From positions 2,046,001 through 2,110,000 of the forward strand of contig OZ245940.1 in the NCBI GenBank assembly GCA_965230045.1: a stretch of DNA of 64,000 nt, given 5' to 3'. The DNA is from G963662905 sp965230045 (GTDB taxonomy: Bacteria; Bacteroidota; Bacteroidia; Bacteroidales; WRLA01). The notes beneath the pieces are model-generated. The model worked only from the letters and a program-made list of their open reading frames with translations. It was not told where the DNA came from and ran no database searches. Positions 51,768 through 63,900 of the stretch are shown piece after piece (position 1 is the stretch's first letter; every line of letters begins with the position of its first letter). The translations under genes were made by a program, and so were the position numbers.

Positions 51768-51860
51768 ACCATTGCATCCCCTTCAGCAGCAGTTTCTAAA
51801 AAATCCATGCTCAAAAATAAACAATCTATTTCGATTAGATGCGAAATTATTGTAAAAGTG
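51768..51860 (-). repeat. 93-bp direct repeat, copy 2 (upstream of RhuM gene)
   Basis: Second copy of the promoter-like repeat; the -7 box reads TATTTTTG (complement at 51812-51819). It lies 101 bp upstream of the RhuM start. See copy 1 at 50464. Confidence 0.85.
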
Positions 51861-51920
51861 AAAGATTCACTGAATCTTATTGTGGGTTTTCGAACTGTAA
51901 GTCCCGCGGCGAATATCCTG

Positions 51921-51954
51921 AAAATAAAAAAAGCCCCGGACCTCTCCGGGGCTT
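51921..51954 (-). terminator. Terminator of the giant PKD gene
   Basis: Perfect 10-bp stem AAGCCCCGGA/TCCGGGGCTT with a CTCC-type 4-nt loop; on the minus strand it is followed by a T-rich tail. It lies 18 bp past the stop codon of the gene ending at 51972. Confidence 0.9.
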
Positions 51955-51971
51955 TAACCTTAAACCTGTTG

Positions 51972-54900
51972 CTATCTAATGAGAACTACATAGCCATTGT
52001 ACGTATTGGTTACACCCCAGGTATCTGTAACCGTAATTACCCATGTGTACAGTCCAACCGGGGCCGGATCGCCATTGAAGGTTCCGTCCCAGGCTTCATT
52101 ATAATCAAATGTTTCAAAAATGGACTGTCCCCATCGGTTGAAAATCTGGAAGTTATATGATTTGTCTTCAAAATATCTGCCTTGTGGCTTGAAGGTGGCA
52201 TTAACTCCGTCTCCGTTGGGTGTAAACGCATTTGCAATATGGAAAGTGAGCTCGGGATAAATAAAGACTTTATGCGAGATGGAATCGCGGCAGCCGTTAT
52301 AATCCTGAACAATTTGTTCGATATGGTAATGTCCTGTATCGCTGTACATATAGTCGAAAGTGCGCGCCAGGGTATCGTATCCGTTGCCCAAGCTGTAGTG
52401 CCAGTATTCGATCAGGGCGTCCATGCTTTCCGATTCGTCGGTAATCTGAACTCGTGGGTTCAGAATGCTGATGCTGTCGGAGTAGAGATGGAAGCCGGCA
52501 ATGGGTTTTCTTGTCAGCTCAATGCTGGCAGAATCCCTGTTGATACAGCCCCATGGCGATGTTACCCTGAGTTTTACTTCGTGTTCACCATAGTAGAACA
52601 GTTTGCTAATGAAGTCTTCATCCGTATTGACGAATTCGTCATCATCAAAAGTCCAGCGATAAACTTCATGTTGCTGCGCGCTGGTATCGCGGAAAGTAAA
52701 GCGGAGCGAGTCACCGCAGCCTCTGCTTTCATCGGGTACCAGATAAACTTCCGGCAGTGCGTGGATTTCTAAGTTATGTTTTACCGTATCGGTACAGCCG
52801 TCGGTGGTTTGGGTTACCAGTTGCACTTCATAAACCGAATCCTGGAAGTAAACATGTTCCGGATTTTGCAGGCGGCTGGTAAATCCATCACCGAAATTCC
52901 AGTACCAGCGGTCGATTTCGCCAAAGTCAACGAAGGAGTAATCGGTAAACTCGGTCGGTGCTTTCACACAGAACTTATCGAAATTAAACTCAGACTGGGG
53001 CGAGTTGTAAACGGTTACTTCATGGCGTGAAGTATCGCTTACAATACCATTATTTCCTTCGGCACGGATGACCAGTTCGACCATGTATGTGCCCGGAGCG
53101 GCATAGGTGTGATAAAGTGTATCCTGCTGCTCGGTATAATAAACCGAATTGCCATCGCCGAAGAACCATTCCCAGTCGAGCATTTGTACATCTTCACTTC
53201 CTGTGAAACTGTAATCGCGGAAAGTAGCGGTTTGGCCGTCGCAGAGCACGCCTTCTTCGCCAAAATCAACAAAGAGACATGGATAACGCACGACATCCTG
53301 CTGGATGGAATCGATACAGCCGCGGCTGTTTTCGATGATGAGCGTTGCCAGATAAGTGCTGTCCTGCGGCGGATAGAAATGGAATACATCCGGGCTGCCG
53401 GGCCATAAAATGGTGGTGTCCGTTCCATCGCCAAAGCGCCATGTCCAGCTGTTTGCCGAATCGCTTTGGTACAGGCTCAGGTCTTCAAATACGGTGCTGT
53501 CTTCGCAGCCTGCCGGAGCCGCACTGAATGCCGGTTCGGGCAATGCATAAACCAGGATTTCCTTGGTGGCCGTAGCCGGACATCCATCCTGATTATTGGC
53601 CTGCAAGCTTACGAAGTGCATGCCGGGATCATCAAAAATATGCTGCGGGCTTTCTTCGGATGATGTAGCGCCATCGCCAAAATTCCAGCTCCAGTTCATC
53701 AGCGAATCACCTGTGGGCGAAAGTACCGAATCGGTAAAGCTGGTCGGCGTTCCAAAACAAACCGTATCAGCAAGGAAGTCGATTTCAAATCCTTTTTTCA
53801 CATAAACCTGCTTGAATATGGTGTCCACGCAACCGTGCTGATCTTCAATGGCCAGCATCACTGTGTAGGTCATATCGGTTTCAGGATAATAGAAATATGG
53901 ATTTTGCAGTGGGCTGTAATACTGGTTTGGATAATTGAGATCCCAGAACCAGGATTTTAGCTGAGTGTTTTGCGCTATGGAAGAATCCTGGAAGTAAATC
54001 AGGGAGGCTTCGCAAGCGGTATCCGAGAATGTGAAGTTTGCCGTTGGGAGCGGATATACTGTGATGTAATGTTCGGTGTATTCGCTGCAGCCGTTGGTGT
54101 CGACCACGGTAAGGCCAACGGTAAAGTTGCCTTGTTCGGTGTAGGTGTGGCTTACATCCGGATTGCCGGGATGATAAATGGTGATGACGGTTCCGTCGCC
54201 GAAATCCCAGTGCCATTCGTGTATGGCTCCTCCCGGACTGTACGAGCGGTCTTCGAAGTCGATGGCCTGGTTTTGGCAAGTCGCTGATTCGAAATGGAAT
54301 TCAGCAACCGGTAGCGGATTCACCAGAACCTGTTGCATGATTGAAGTACGGCATCCATTGGTGTCGGCAACTTCAAGTGTTACATTGAAAATTCCTGCAC
54401 GGGTGTACCAGTGCTCGGGGTTCTGCAATGTTGAGGTGTCGCTGTCGCCGGAATAAGGATCACCGAAATGCCACAGCCATTCGCTTACTTCGCCTTCCGA
54501 GAAGGACAGATCGGTGAAATGTGTGGTATCGCCAAAGCAAACGGTATCGGCTTCAAACTCGGGCAGTGGCAGGTTGTGGATGATGACGGATTTTACCGTA
54601 GTGTCCACGCAGCCCCAGGAATTGGTCACTATCAACTGCACATCAAAAGTGTCGGCAAGTGCATATAAATGATATGGGTGCTGCTGGCTTGATGTTGCCC
54701 CGTCACCGAAATCCCATTGCCAGTCAACGATCATTCCACTGTAAGTGGATGACAGATCCGTGAAATCGACAAGATAACCCAGGCAGGCATCGGCATAGCT
54801 GAAATCAGCAATCGGCGCCGCGGTAATGGACACGTCCTGTGTTACACTGTCGATACATCCGTTCAATGCCTGTACTGTAAGTGTTACGCTGTATGTTGTA

Positions 54901-57900
54901 TCCACATTTGTTGGGTCGTAAAAGTGTATTGGGTTTTGTTCCGTAGATGTTTCTCCATCGCCAAAGTTCCAGTTCCAGCTTACGATTTCGTCCTGGTTAA
55001 TGGCCGATAAATCAATAAACTCAACGCCTTCATTGGAGCATGCAGCGGAATAGGTGAAGTTTGCGATGGGTTTTGGGTTCACAACAACGGGTTTCAGGAT
55101 ATCGCCCACACAGCCGTTGCTGTCGGTTACGATGAGCAGCACATAATATGTTCCTGCGGTATCATAGACATGAATTGGGTTTTGCAGTTCGCTGGAGTCG
55201 GCTGCGCCGGATGATGGCTCACCGAAATACCAGTTCCAGCTTGCAATTCCGGCTTCGTTGCCAATAGACTGGTCGATAAAGAAAGTAGTATCGCCCAAAC
55301 AAATGGTATCGGAAGAAACCGTGAAATCAGCGGTTGGCGGTTGATGTACATGTACTTCTTTTGTAATTGTATCGGTGCAACCGAGCAGGTCGCCAACAAT
55401 AAGCGTCACATCAAAATCACCATAATTTTCATAAACGTGCGGTGGGTTCGGAAGGCCGAGTGTGTCGGAGCCATCGCCGAAATCCCATTGCCAGTTTACG
55501 ATATAGCTGTATTCGGAAGTGGATTGATCGAAGAATTGTGTCGGGTAGCCCAGGCAAGCCGAATCGAAAGTGAAATTGGCAATTGGCAGCGGATTAACAA
55601 AGACAGCCTGAACAGCTGAATCAACACAGCCATTGGAATTGGTTACGGTGAGGCTGACCACAAAACTGCCGCCACTGGCGTAATCGTGTGTTGGGTTTTG
55701 AACCGTTGCAGTGCTTCCATCGCCGAAATTCCATAGCCAGGAGCTGATGCTGTCGGCATTTGGAATCGTTTGATCGAAGAAATTGACCGAATTTCCGAAG
55801 CAAACACTGTCGGAAGTTGTGAAAGCCACATCAGGCAATGGATTGACAATTACTTCATGCGTGATGGAATCCACACAGCTCATCGAGTTGGTTACGCGCA
55901 ATGTTACCTCATACGTGCCCGGAGCAGTGTATTTGTGCACCGGATTTTCGTTGTAAGAGAAGAAACCATCTCCAAAAGTCCATTCCCAGAGTATGATATT
56001 CGGGCCTGTTGAAAGGTTGGTGAAATGCGTGCTGTCGCCAAAGCAGGCGGTATCGAATTCAAACTGCGGAATGGGCAGCGGATCGAAAATCAGCGGTTTC
56101 ACAATGGTGTCTTTACAGTAATTGGTATTGGTCACGATGAGCTGAACATTGTAGGTTCCGGCTGTTTCATAAACATGCCATGGGTTCTGTTCATTGGATG
56201 TATTGAAGAAACCCGAAGCCGGGTCATCAAAATTCCATTCCCGGAAAATGATGTCGGCTCCGCCATCAGAACTGATATCTGTGAAGTAGGTAGTGTCGCA
56301 ATTAACGATATCATAAACGAAGTTTGCGTCCGGTGTTGGGTAAATCGTAACCGTCATGGTGGTGTCGTCACCACAGCCATTGGCGCCTTCCACGTTAAGG
56401 ATTACGAAATAGGAGCCCGGTGCGTTGTAGAGGTGGCTGGGGTTTTGCTCGCTACTGGTAAATCCGTCACCAAAATCCCAGTTCCAGTTGGTAATGGCTG
56501 TTCCGCCTGCCATGCTCGATGCATCGGTAAACTGAACGGGCAATCCGTTGCAATGCGGTGCGTCATGTGTGAAATTCGCGATAGGCAGATGGTTTACAAC
56601 GACTTGCTCGGTTTTTTGGCTGATGCAGCCGGCATTATTGGTTACCGTAAGGCTTACCAGGAATATGCCACTGCTTGCATAGGTGTGTGATGGATTTTGG
56701 ATGGAAGATGTTCCTCCATCGCCAAATTCCCAGAACCAGCTTACGATTGCACTGCCGTTTCCGCTTGATTCATCCTGGAACGTTGTGGGCAAGCCTGCGC
56801 AAACCACATCGGTGCTGAATTCTGCGGTAGGCAGATGTATGCTTACCGTTTGAACTACGGTATCCACACAGCCCAGTTCGTTGGTAACAATCAGCTGTAC
56901 ATCATAATCGCCTGCATTGAGGAAGCGGTGCGATGGGTTCTGCTCGGTGCTGAAATTTTGCCATCCCGAAGCAGGATCATCGAAATCCCAATACCAGCTT
57001 GTGATTGCGGCATTGTTGTCGATGGTTTCATCTGTGAAATAGGTTGTGTCGCAATCCACCGTCTGGAAGTTGAAATTACCAAATGGTGCGGGATATATCT
57101 CAATATATTCTGAAGCAACATCAATACAGCCGGCATCATCAGTGATGGTAAGTGTAATGTAATATGAACCCGGATCATCAAAATAATGCACCGGATTTTC
57201 TTCCGCAGATGTGCTGCCATCGCCGAAATTCCAATTGTAGCTGACAATCGAATTTACGCCGGTGGTGTATGATTCGTTTTCAAAATGTATGGAATCGCCG
57301 AGGCAGGTTACATCATCATAAGTAAACTGAGCTACAGGAGGATAGAATACATGTACCGGCTTGACTTTATTGTCCTGGCAGCCCAGTGAGTTGGTAATGG
57401 TCAGGCTAACGTAATAGGTTCCGGGTTCGTCATAAACATGCGATATATTTTGGACGTTGGCTGTGTTTCCGTCATCGAAATCCCAGAACCAGTCAATAAT
57501 ATTGCCGCCATTCGGATCAGAGATGTCTTCAAAGGCAATGGCCGTTCCAAGGCAAACAGAGTCATCGTTCACAGTGAAATCGGCTTCCGGCCTGATGATG
57601 GTGATGATGTCCTGAACGGTATCGCGGCAGCCATAGGCATTGGTTGCAATTAGTGTTACGGTATAATTGCCTTCCTCGTGGTAAGCATGAGTTGGGTTTT
57701 GCAGTGTGGACTGGTTATTCCAGATGGATAGCGGATCACCGAAATCCCAGAACCATGCAACAATCGTGGTGTCGTTATCTTCTGAAGCATCTTCGAAGAA
57801 TACCGTATCGCAAAGGTGTACATTATAGTTAAATCCGGCTATCGGACGTTCGCTGACCGTAAGCAGATGCGATATCTGGCTTGTACAGCCACGTTCGTCG

Positions 57901-60900
57901 GTAACTTCCAGTGTTACGAAATATTCGCCGGCCATAACATATTCATGGGCAGGGTTTTCTTCGGTGGATGTCGCGCCGTCGCCAAATTCCCAATAGAAGC
58001 CAATAAGCGGCATATTGCCTGCGCCGGATGATTCATTGAAGAATTGGATCGAATCATCGAGGCAGCTGGGGTATTCCATGGAGAATTCTGCATCAGGACC
58101 CGGATAAATATAAACCGGGAGAACTTTTACATCGGAGCAGCCATAAGCCGTAGTGATGGTCAAACTTACATCAAACACACCGTAATCATTATACGAATGT
58201 GATGGATTTGGAGCTGTGGATGTTTGTCCGTCGCCAAATTCCCAGAGCCAGGAAGTGATCACATCACCATAGGTTTCGCTTTCGTCGGTAAAGAAGACTT
58301 CTGTATTCAGGCAGCTGCTGTCGCTGCTCATACTGAAATTGGCTTCGGGCCGGTAAATATCAACGTTTTGGAATGTTGTGTCCTGACAGCCCAGTGCATT
58401 TGTTGCAATCATCATTACATTATAAGCTCCTGGATTATGGAACACATGTATTGGATGTCGTTCTGTAGAAATATTTTCATATCCGGATGCCGGATCGTCA
58501 AAATTCCAGTACCAAGCGACAATCGTAGTGTCAATATCGGTGGAAAGATCGGTGAACTGAACCGTGTCGCAACCGGTGATGTTGTGCTCAAAATGTGCTA
58601 TTGGTAGTGGGCTGACATAAACCGGTTTTACGAGGTAATCGGGACAGTTGCTGGCATCGTTCACTGTGAGTGAAACATTATAAGTGCCTGATGAGGTGTA
58701 AATGTGTCCCGGGTTTTGTTCGGTAGAGGTGTTGCCATCGCCGAAATCCCAGAACCATGAAGTGATCGGCACACCACCATAGGTATTTGTAAGGTCGGTG
58801 AAATGGATGCTGTCGCCGAGGCAGTTCGGGTAGCTGTATTCGAAATCAACTAGCGGACCGTGATTGATCTGAACGCTGTGCGTTTCGGTGTCTTCACAGC
58901 CCTGCGAATTGGTGACGATCAGGCTGACATAATAATTACCTGCGTTGGCGTAATTATGTGTTGGGTTTTCCTGGGTGCTGGTTGTGCCATCACCGAAATC
59001 CCATAGCCAGCTCACGATAAAATCGCCATTGGGGTTGCTGTCGTCATAAAATTGTGTTGCCGTGTTTTTGCAGAGTGTGGCCGAATCAACGGTAAATCCT
59101 GCATCAGGCATACTGACATTAACCGTTTTGGTAATGCTGTCGATGCAACCATGGGCACTGGTGACAATCAGGTTGACTTCGTAATCGCCGCCAATAAGGT
59201 ACTGGTGCACCGGATTTGTGTCGTTGGAAACGTTATTGCTTCCCGACGCGGGATCACCAAAGTTCCATTGCCAATGTACGATTGTGGTGTCAGAATCATA
59301 ACTCAGGTCGGTGAAGTAAGCACTGTCACAGTTTTGAACGATCCAGCTGAAATTGGCAGCCGGTGGTTCATGGATGTAGATTTCTTCCTGTTTGCTGCCG
59401 AAACACCCACTGGTATCATAAGCCTGGAGTGTAACCACATACATACCCGGCAATTCGTAATAATGCTTCGGGTTTTCGAGTGTAGAAGAATCACCATCAC
59501 CGAAATACCATAACCAATTGTCAACCATATTGCTTCCGGTGAAATAAGTCTCATCGAAGAACTGTATGGAATCGCCAAAACAGCTTGGATCCGTATAACT
59601 GAATTCAACTTCCGGATTGTGGTGAACCACAACTTCTTTGGCAATATTATCGGTACAGCCAATGGAATTGGTCACAACCAGCGAAACGATATACGTACCG
59701 GCTTCGTCGTAGGTGTGATAAGGATATTGGAGCGTGCTTGTGGAGCCGTCGCCAAAGTCCCAGAACCAGCTGACAATTACATCGTCGATATCGTAGGACA
59801 GGTTATTGAAATAAGTAGGGGTGCCTTTGCAGGCAGTATCTGCTTCGAAATCAGCAACCGGAGCATTGAGCACTTCAACCGGTAGGGTTGTGGCATTGCT
59901 GCAGCCGTGTGCATTGACAACCGTGAGCGTTACATGATACAGACCGGCTGTGCTGAAAATATGTGTTGGGTTTTGTGCCGTACTGTAATTGTTTGCCCCG
60001 GAAGTCGGATCGCCGAAATCCCAATACCAATTGGTGATGTCGGCGCCTCCGCCATTACTGTAATCTGTAAAATGTGTGATCAGCCCGGCACAACTTGGCT
60101 CAACCTGGAAGAGGGCGGTCGGTAATGGATAAATGACCACCATTTTGATTTCTGTATTGGCACAGCCGTTGTCGTCGGTAACCGTCAGGCTGACCATATA
60201 CTGCCCGGAGGTAGTGTAGAGATGCCATGGATTTTGATCCGTGCTGGTATGGCCATCGCCAAATTCCCAGAACCATGAATTGATGGGTGCAGTTGCCGGT
60301 ACGGATGCATCAGCAAAATAGCTGGTATCGTGCGCACATGGGTTGTTGAAAGTGAAATCTGCATCCGGATCGGGATCAATGGTAATGGTTTGAACCAAGG
60401 TGTCTTCACAACCTGCAGAATTGCGGACAATCAGTTCAACCTGATAGTCGCCTTCCGTAGTATAGGTATGTGTTGGGTTTTGCAGTTCCGAAGTATTGTA
60501 GATACCGGACGCCGGATCTCCGAAATTCCAGTGTCTATAGATAATTGTGCCTTCAATGGTTGATGATAAATCCGTAAACTGTGTGGTCATTGAGGCGCAG
60601 GTTCCTGAGTATTCGAAGTCTGCTTCAGGAGGTGGAGCAATATAAAGTTCATGCGCGATGCTGTTTACACATCCGTTTCCGTCGGTTACGGTGAGTGTCA
60701 CCAAAATATTACCGCCGGCAGGGAAGATGTGCCAGGGGTTTTGAGCTGTGGATGTTGCCCCATCTCCGAAATCCCACAGCCAGCTGTTGATGCCAGCTGC
60801 AGAAGAAGATTCGTCTGTAAAGAAGATGGTGTCGTTGGAGCAGGTCACCGAATTGAAACTGAAAGCTGCAACAGGAAGCGGATGCACAATTACATTTTCG

Positions 60901-63900
60901 CTGTGATCGCTCTGACAGCCAAATTCATCATTTACAGTCAGTGTGGTATTGAATGTTCCTGAAGAAGCAAAGAGATGAACCGGGTTTTGATCAGTGGAAG
61001 TATTTCCATCGCCAAATTCCCAGAACCAGCTGCTGAGGTTTCCGCCGGATGTGCTGAGGTCGGTGAAATGCGTGGAATCGCCCAAACAGGCTTCATCACT
61101 GTCAAAATCAACCACAGGCAATTGATGCACAACAACTTCTTTGACTACCGTATCGCGGCAGCCATTGGCGTTGCTTACGATCAACTGTACATCGTAAATT
61201 CCGTGTGCAGCATAGGTGTGTACAGGGTTTTGTTCTGTGGAACCGTTTCCATCACCAAATGTCCAGATCCAGGAATTGATATTACTGCTGGTGCTGGATG
61301 AATTGTCGTAGAAGTGGGTGGGTTCACCAAAGCAAACGCTGTCGGCATTGAAATCGGGTATTGGCGGAGGCAGGACTTCTACCTGCTTCACAATGGAATC
61401 GGTACAGCCATTGCTGTTGCTGATGATGAGTGTTACATCATAAGTGCCGTTTAAGCTGTAAATATGCCAGGGGTTTTCATCGGTGGATGTTGTTCCGTCG
61501 CCGAATTTCCAAAGCCGTGATGCAATGCTGCCGCCATTGGGCGTTGAGGCATCGAAGAAGTATGTTGTGTCGTTTTCGCAGGCATTGATGTAGGTGAAGT
61601 TCGGTGCCGGCAAATGATAAACCGTTATGGTTTTTGTGGTGTCATTGGTGCAGCCTTCTACATCGGTGACAATCAAATGCACATCATAATCGCCGGAAGC
61701 GACATAGGTATGTGTTGGATTTTGATCGTTGCTGGAATAACCGTCGCCGAAATCCCATGACCAGCTTACGATATTTCCTCCGGGAGCAGAGGAGAGGTCG
61801 GTAAACTGTGTTGGGTTGTTCAGGCAAAGTGGTGCTGCAGAAAAATCTGCCGTAGGTGGCGGATAAATGCTTACGGTTTTTGTAATTGTGTCTGTGCAGC
61901 TGTTTACATTGCTTACAATCAGCTCAACGGTGTAGTCGCCTGCTGCCGCATAATAATGTGTTGGATTTTGATCTGTGGATGTGTTTCCATCGCCGAAATC
62001 CCATTCCCAGCTGATAATATTGCCTACCGGTGATGAGGAATTATCGATAAAATGGGTCGGCTGGCCAATACAATTATGTGTCGTATTGAAATCAGCAACA
62101 GGAACGGAATAAACCGGCACATCTTTGCTGACCGAGTCGATACAGCCGTTGCCGTTTTCGATAATCAGCCATACTTCATAAATATCGTCATTCAGATAAG
62201 TATGACTTGGGTTTTGCTCGGTGGATGTAGTTCCATCGCCAAATTTCCATAATCTACTTGCAATTCCTGGGCCTGTTACCGGAGTGAGGTCGGTAAATTC
62301 TGTGGCCAGTCCTTCGCAAGGTGTGGTGTAGTCAAAATCAGGTTCCGGATTGGGATAAACAGGAATGACGTGGTTTACGGTTTTTGTGCATCCCCAATCA
62401 TCTGTTGCTGTGAGCATTACATTGTAATTTCCTGCCAGCGCATAGGTGTGTACCGGATCTTCTCCGCTTGCTGTATTGCCATCGCCAAAGTCCCATTCGC
62501 GGCTTACAATTACCGTTCCGGGGGTCAGAAGCTCATCGTTGAAATGTGTTTCCAGTCCAAAGCAAACGCTGTCGGCTGAAAAATCAATATCGAATGGAGG
62601 GTTCATCAGAACCACCTGACTGATTGAATCGCTGCAGCCGCGTGCTGATGTTACGGTCAGCGTAACAGTAAACGGACTGTGGGTTGTGAAAATATGGGTT
62701 GGGTTTTGCTGTGTGCTGTAATGCCCGTCGCCGAAATCCCAGTACCAACTGACAATTGGAGAGCCATTGGCAAGAGAAGTGTCGGTGAAATTGATGACTT
62801 CATTAACGCATTGATTGTCATATGTAAAGCCGGGGAAGGGGAGGCTGTCCACAACAACATCATGTTGCACTGTGCCTAAACATCCGTTTTCATCGGTTAC
62901 AGTAAGCTCTACCTGATGTATGCCCCAATTGGCAAAAGTGTATTCCGGATGCTGTTCCGTACTGCTGTTTCCATCGCCGAAATCCCAGCTCCAGGCTACA
63001 ATATCGGTTGTGATTCCATAGGACTCATCCGTGAAATGCGTTGGGTTGCCAAAGCAGGTTGTGTCGTTTGTAAACTCTGCCACAGCACCCGGATTTACGA
63101 GTACTTCATGATAAACGGTGTCTTCGCAGCTGTTGTTGTTGGCTATGATCAGCATAACATTGTAAGTGCCCGGAGCAGAGAAAATATGTGCCGGGTTTTG
63201 CAAAGTGGATGTGCTGTCATCGCCGGATGCCGGATCGTCGAAATGCCAGTACCAGCTTGCCAGATTTGCGCTATGCGGAGCACTCAAATCAGTAAATGTT
63301 GTGGGCAGACCGTAGCATGCCGTATCAAAAGTGAAATTGGCTACAGGCAGTGAATCTACCACAATTTTCATGGTGGTGTCATCGGTACATCCGTTTAGGT
63401 TGATGACACTGAGGCTCACTAAAAATGTGTCTGCAGTAGCGTAGGTGTGGATTGGGTTTTGGAGCATGGATGTGTTTCCATCGCCAAAGTTCCAGTCCCA
63501 GTTGCTGATATTTGTTCCGCCATCGTAGGAAAGATCTGTGAAAGCGGTTTCGTAACCGAGGCAGACTTGGGGTGCGGAGAAATTTGCAACAGGCAGGGAA
63601 TCCACCACAATTTCCTGGCTGATGCTGTCCACACAGCCATTGCTGTTTTCGATAGTAAGCCAAACGGTATATGTGCCGGGTGCTCCGTAGAGATTATACG
63701 GATTTGCACCTGTTCCGGTATTTCCGTCGCCAAAGTCCCAGATTTGATTGTTGAGGGCTGGTGCATTGGGCGTGCTCAGGTCGGTAAACCAGGTGGTGTC
63801 ACCAAAACATGCCTGAGTATAACTGAATGCCGGTTCGGGCAAAGTATCGACCATCACATCCAGGTAGGCGGTGTCCAGGCAGTTGTTTGCATTTCCTACA

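Noticed and set aside
52200..63900. CRISPR-like or tandem DNA repeat in the last 12 kb
   Set aside because: The periodicity is that of coding PKD modules (80-95 codons) with strong codon-level variation; no short identical repeats with spacers.
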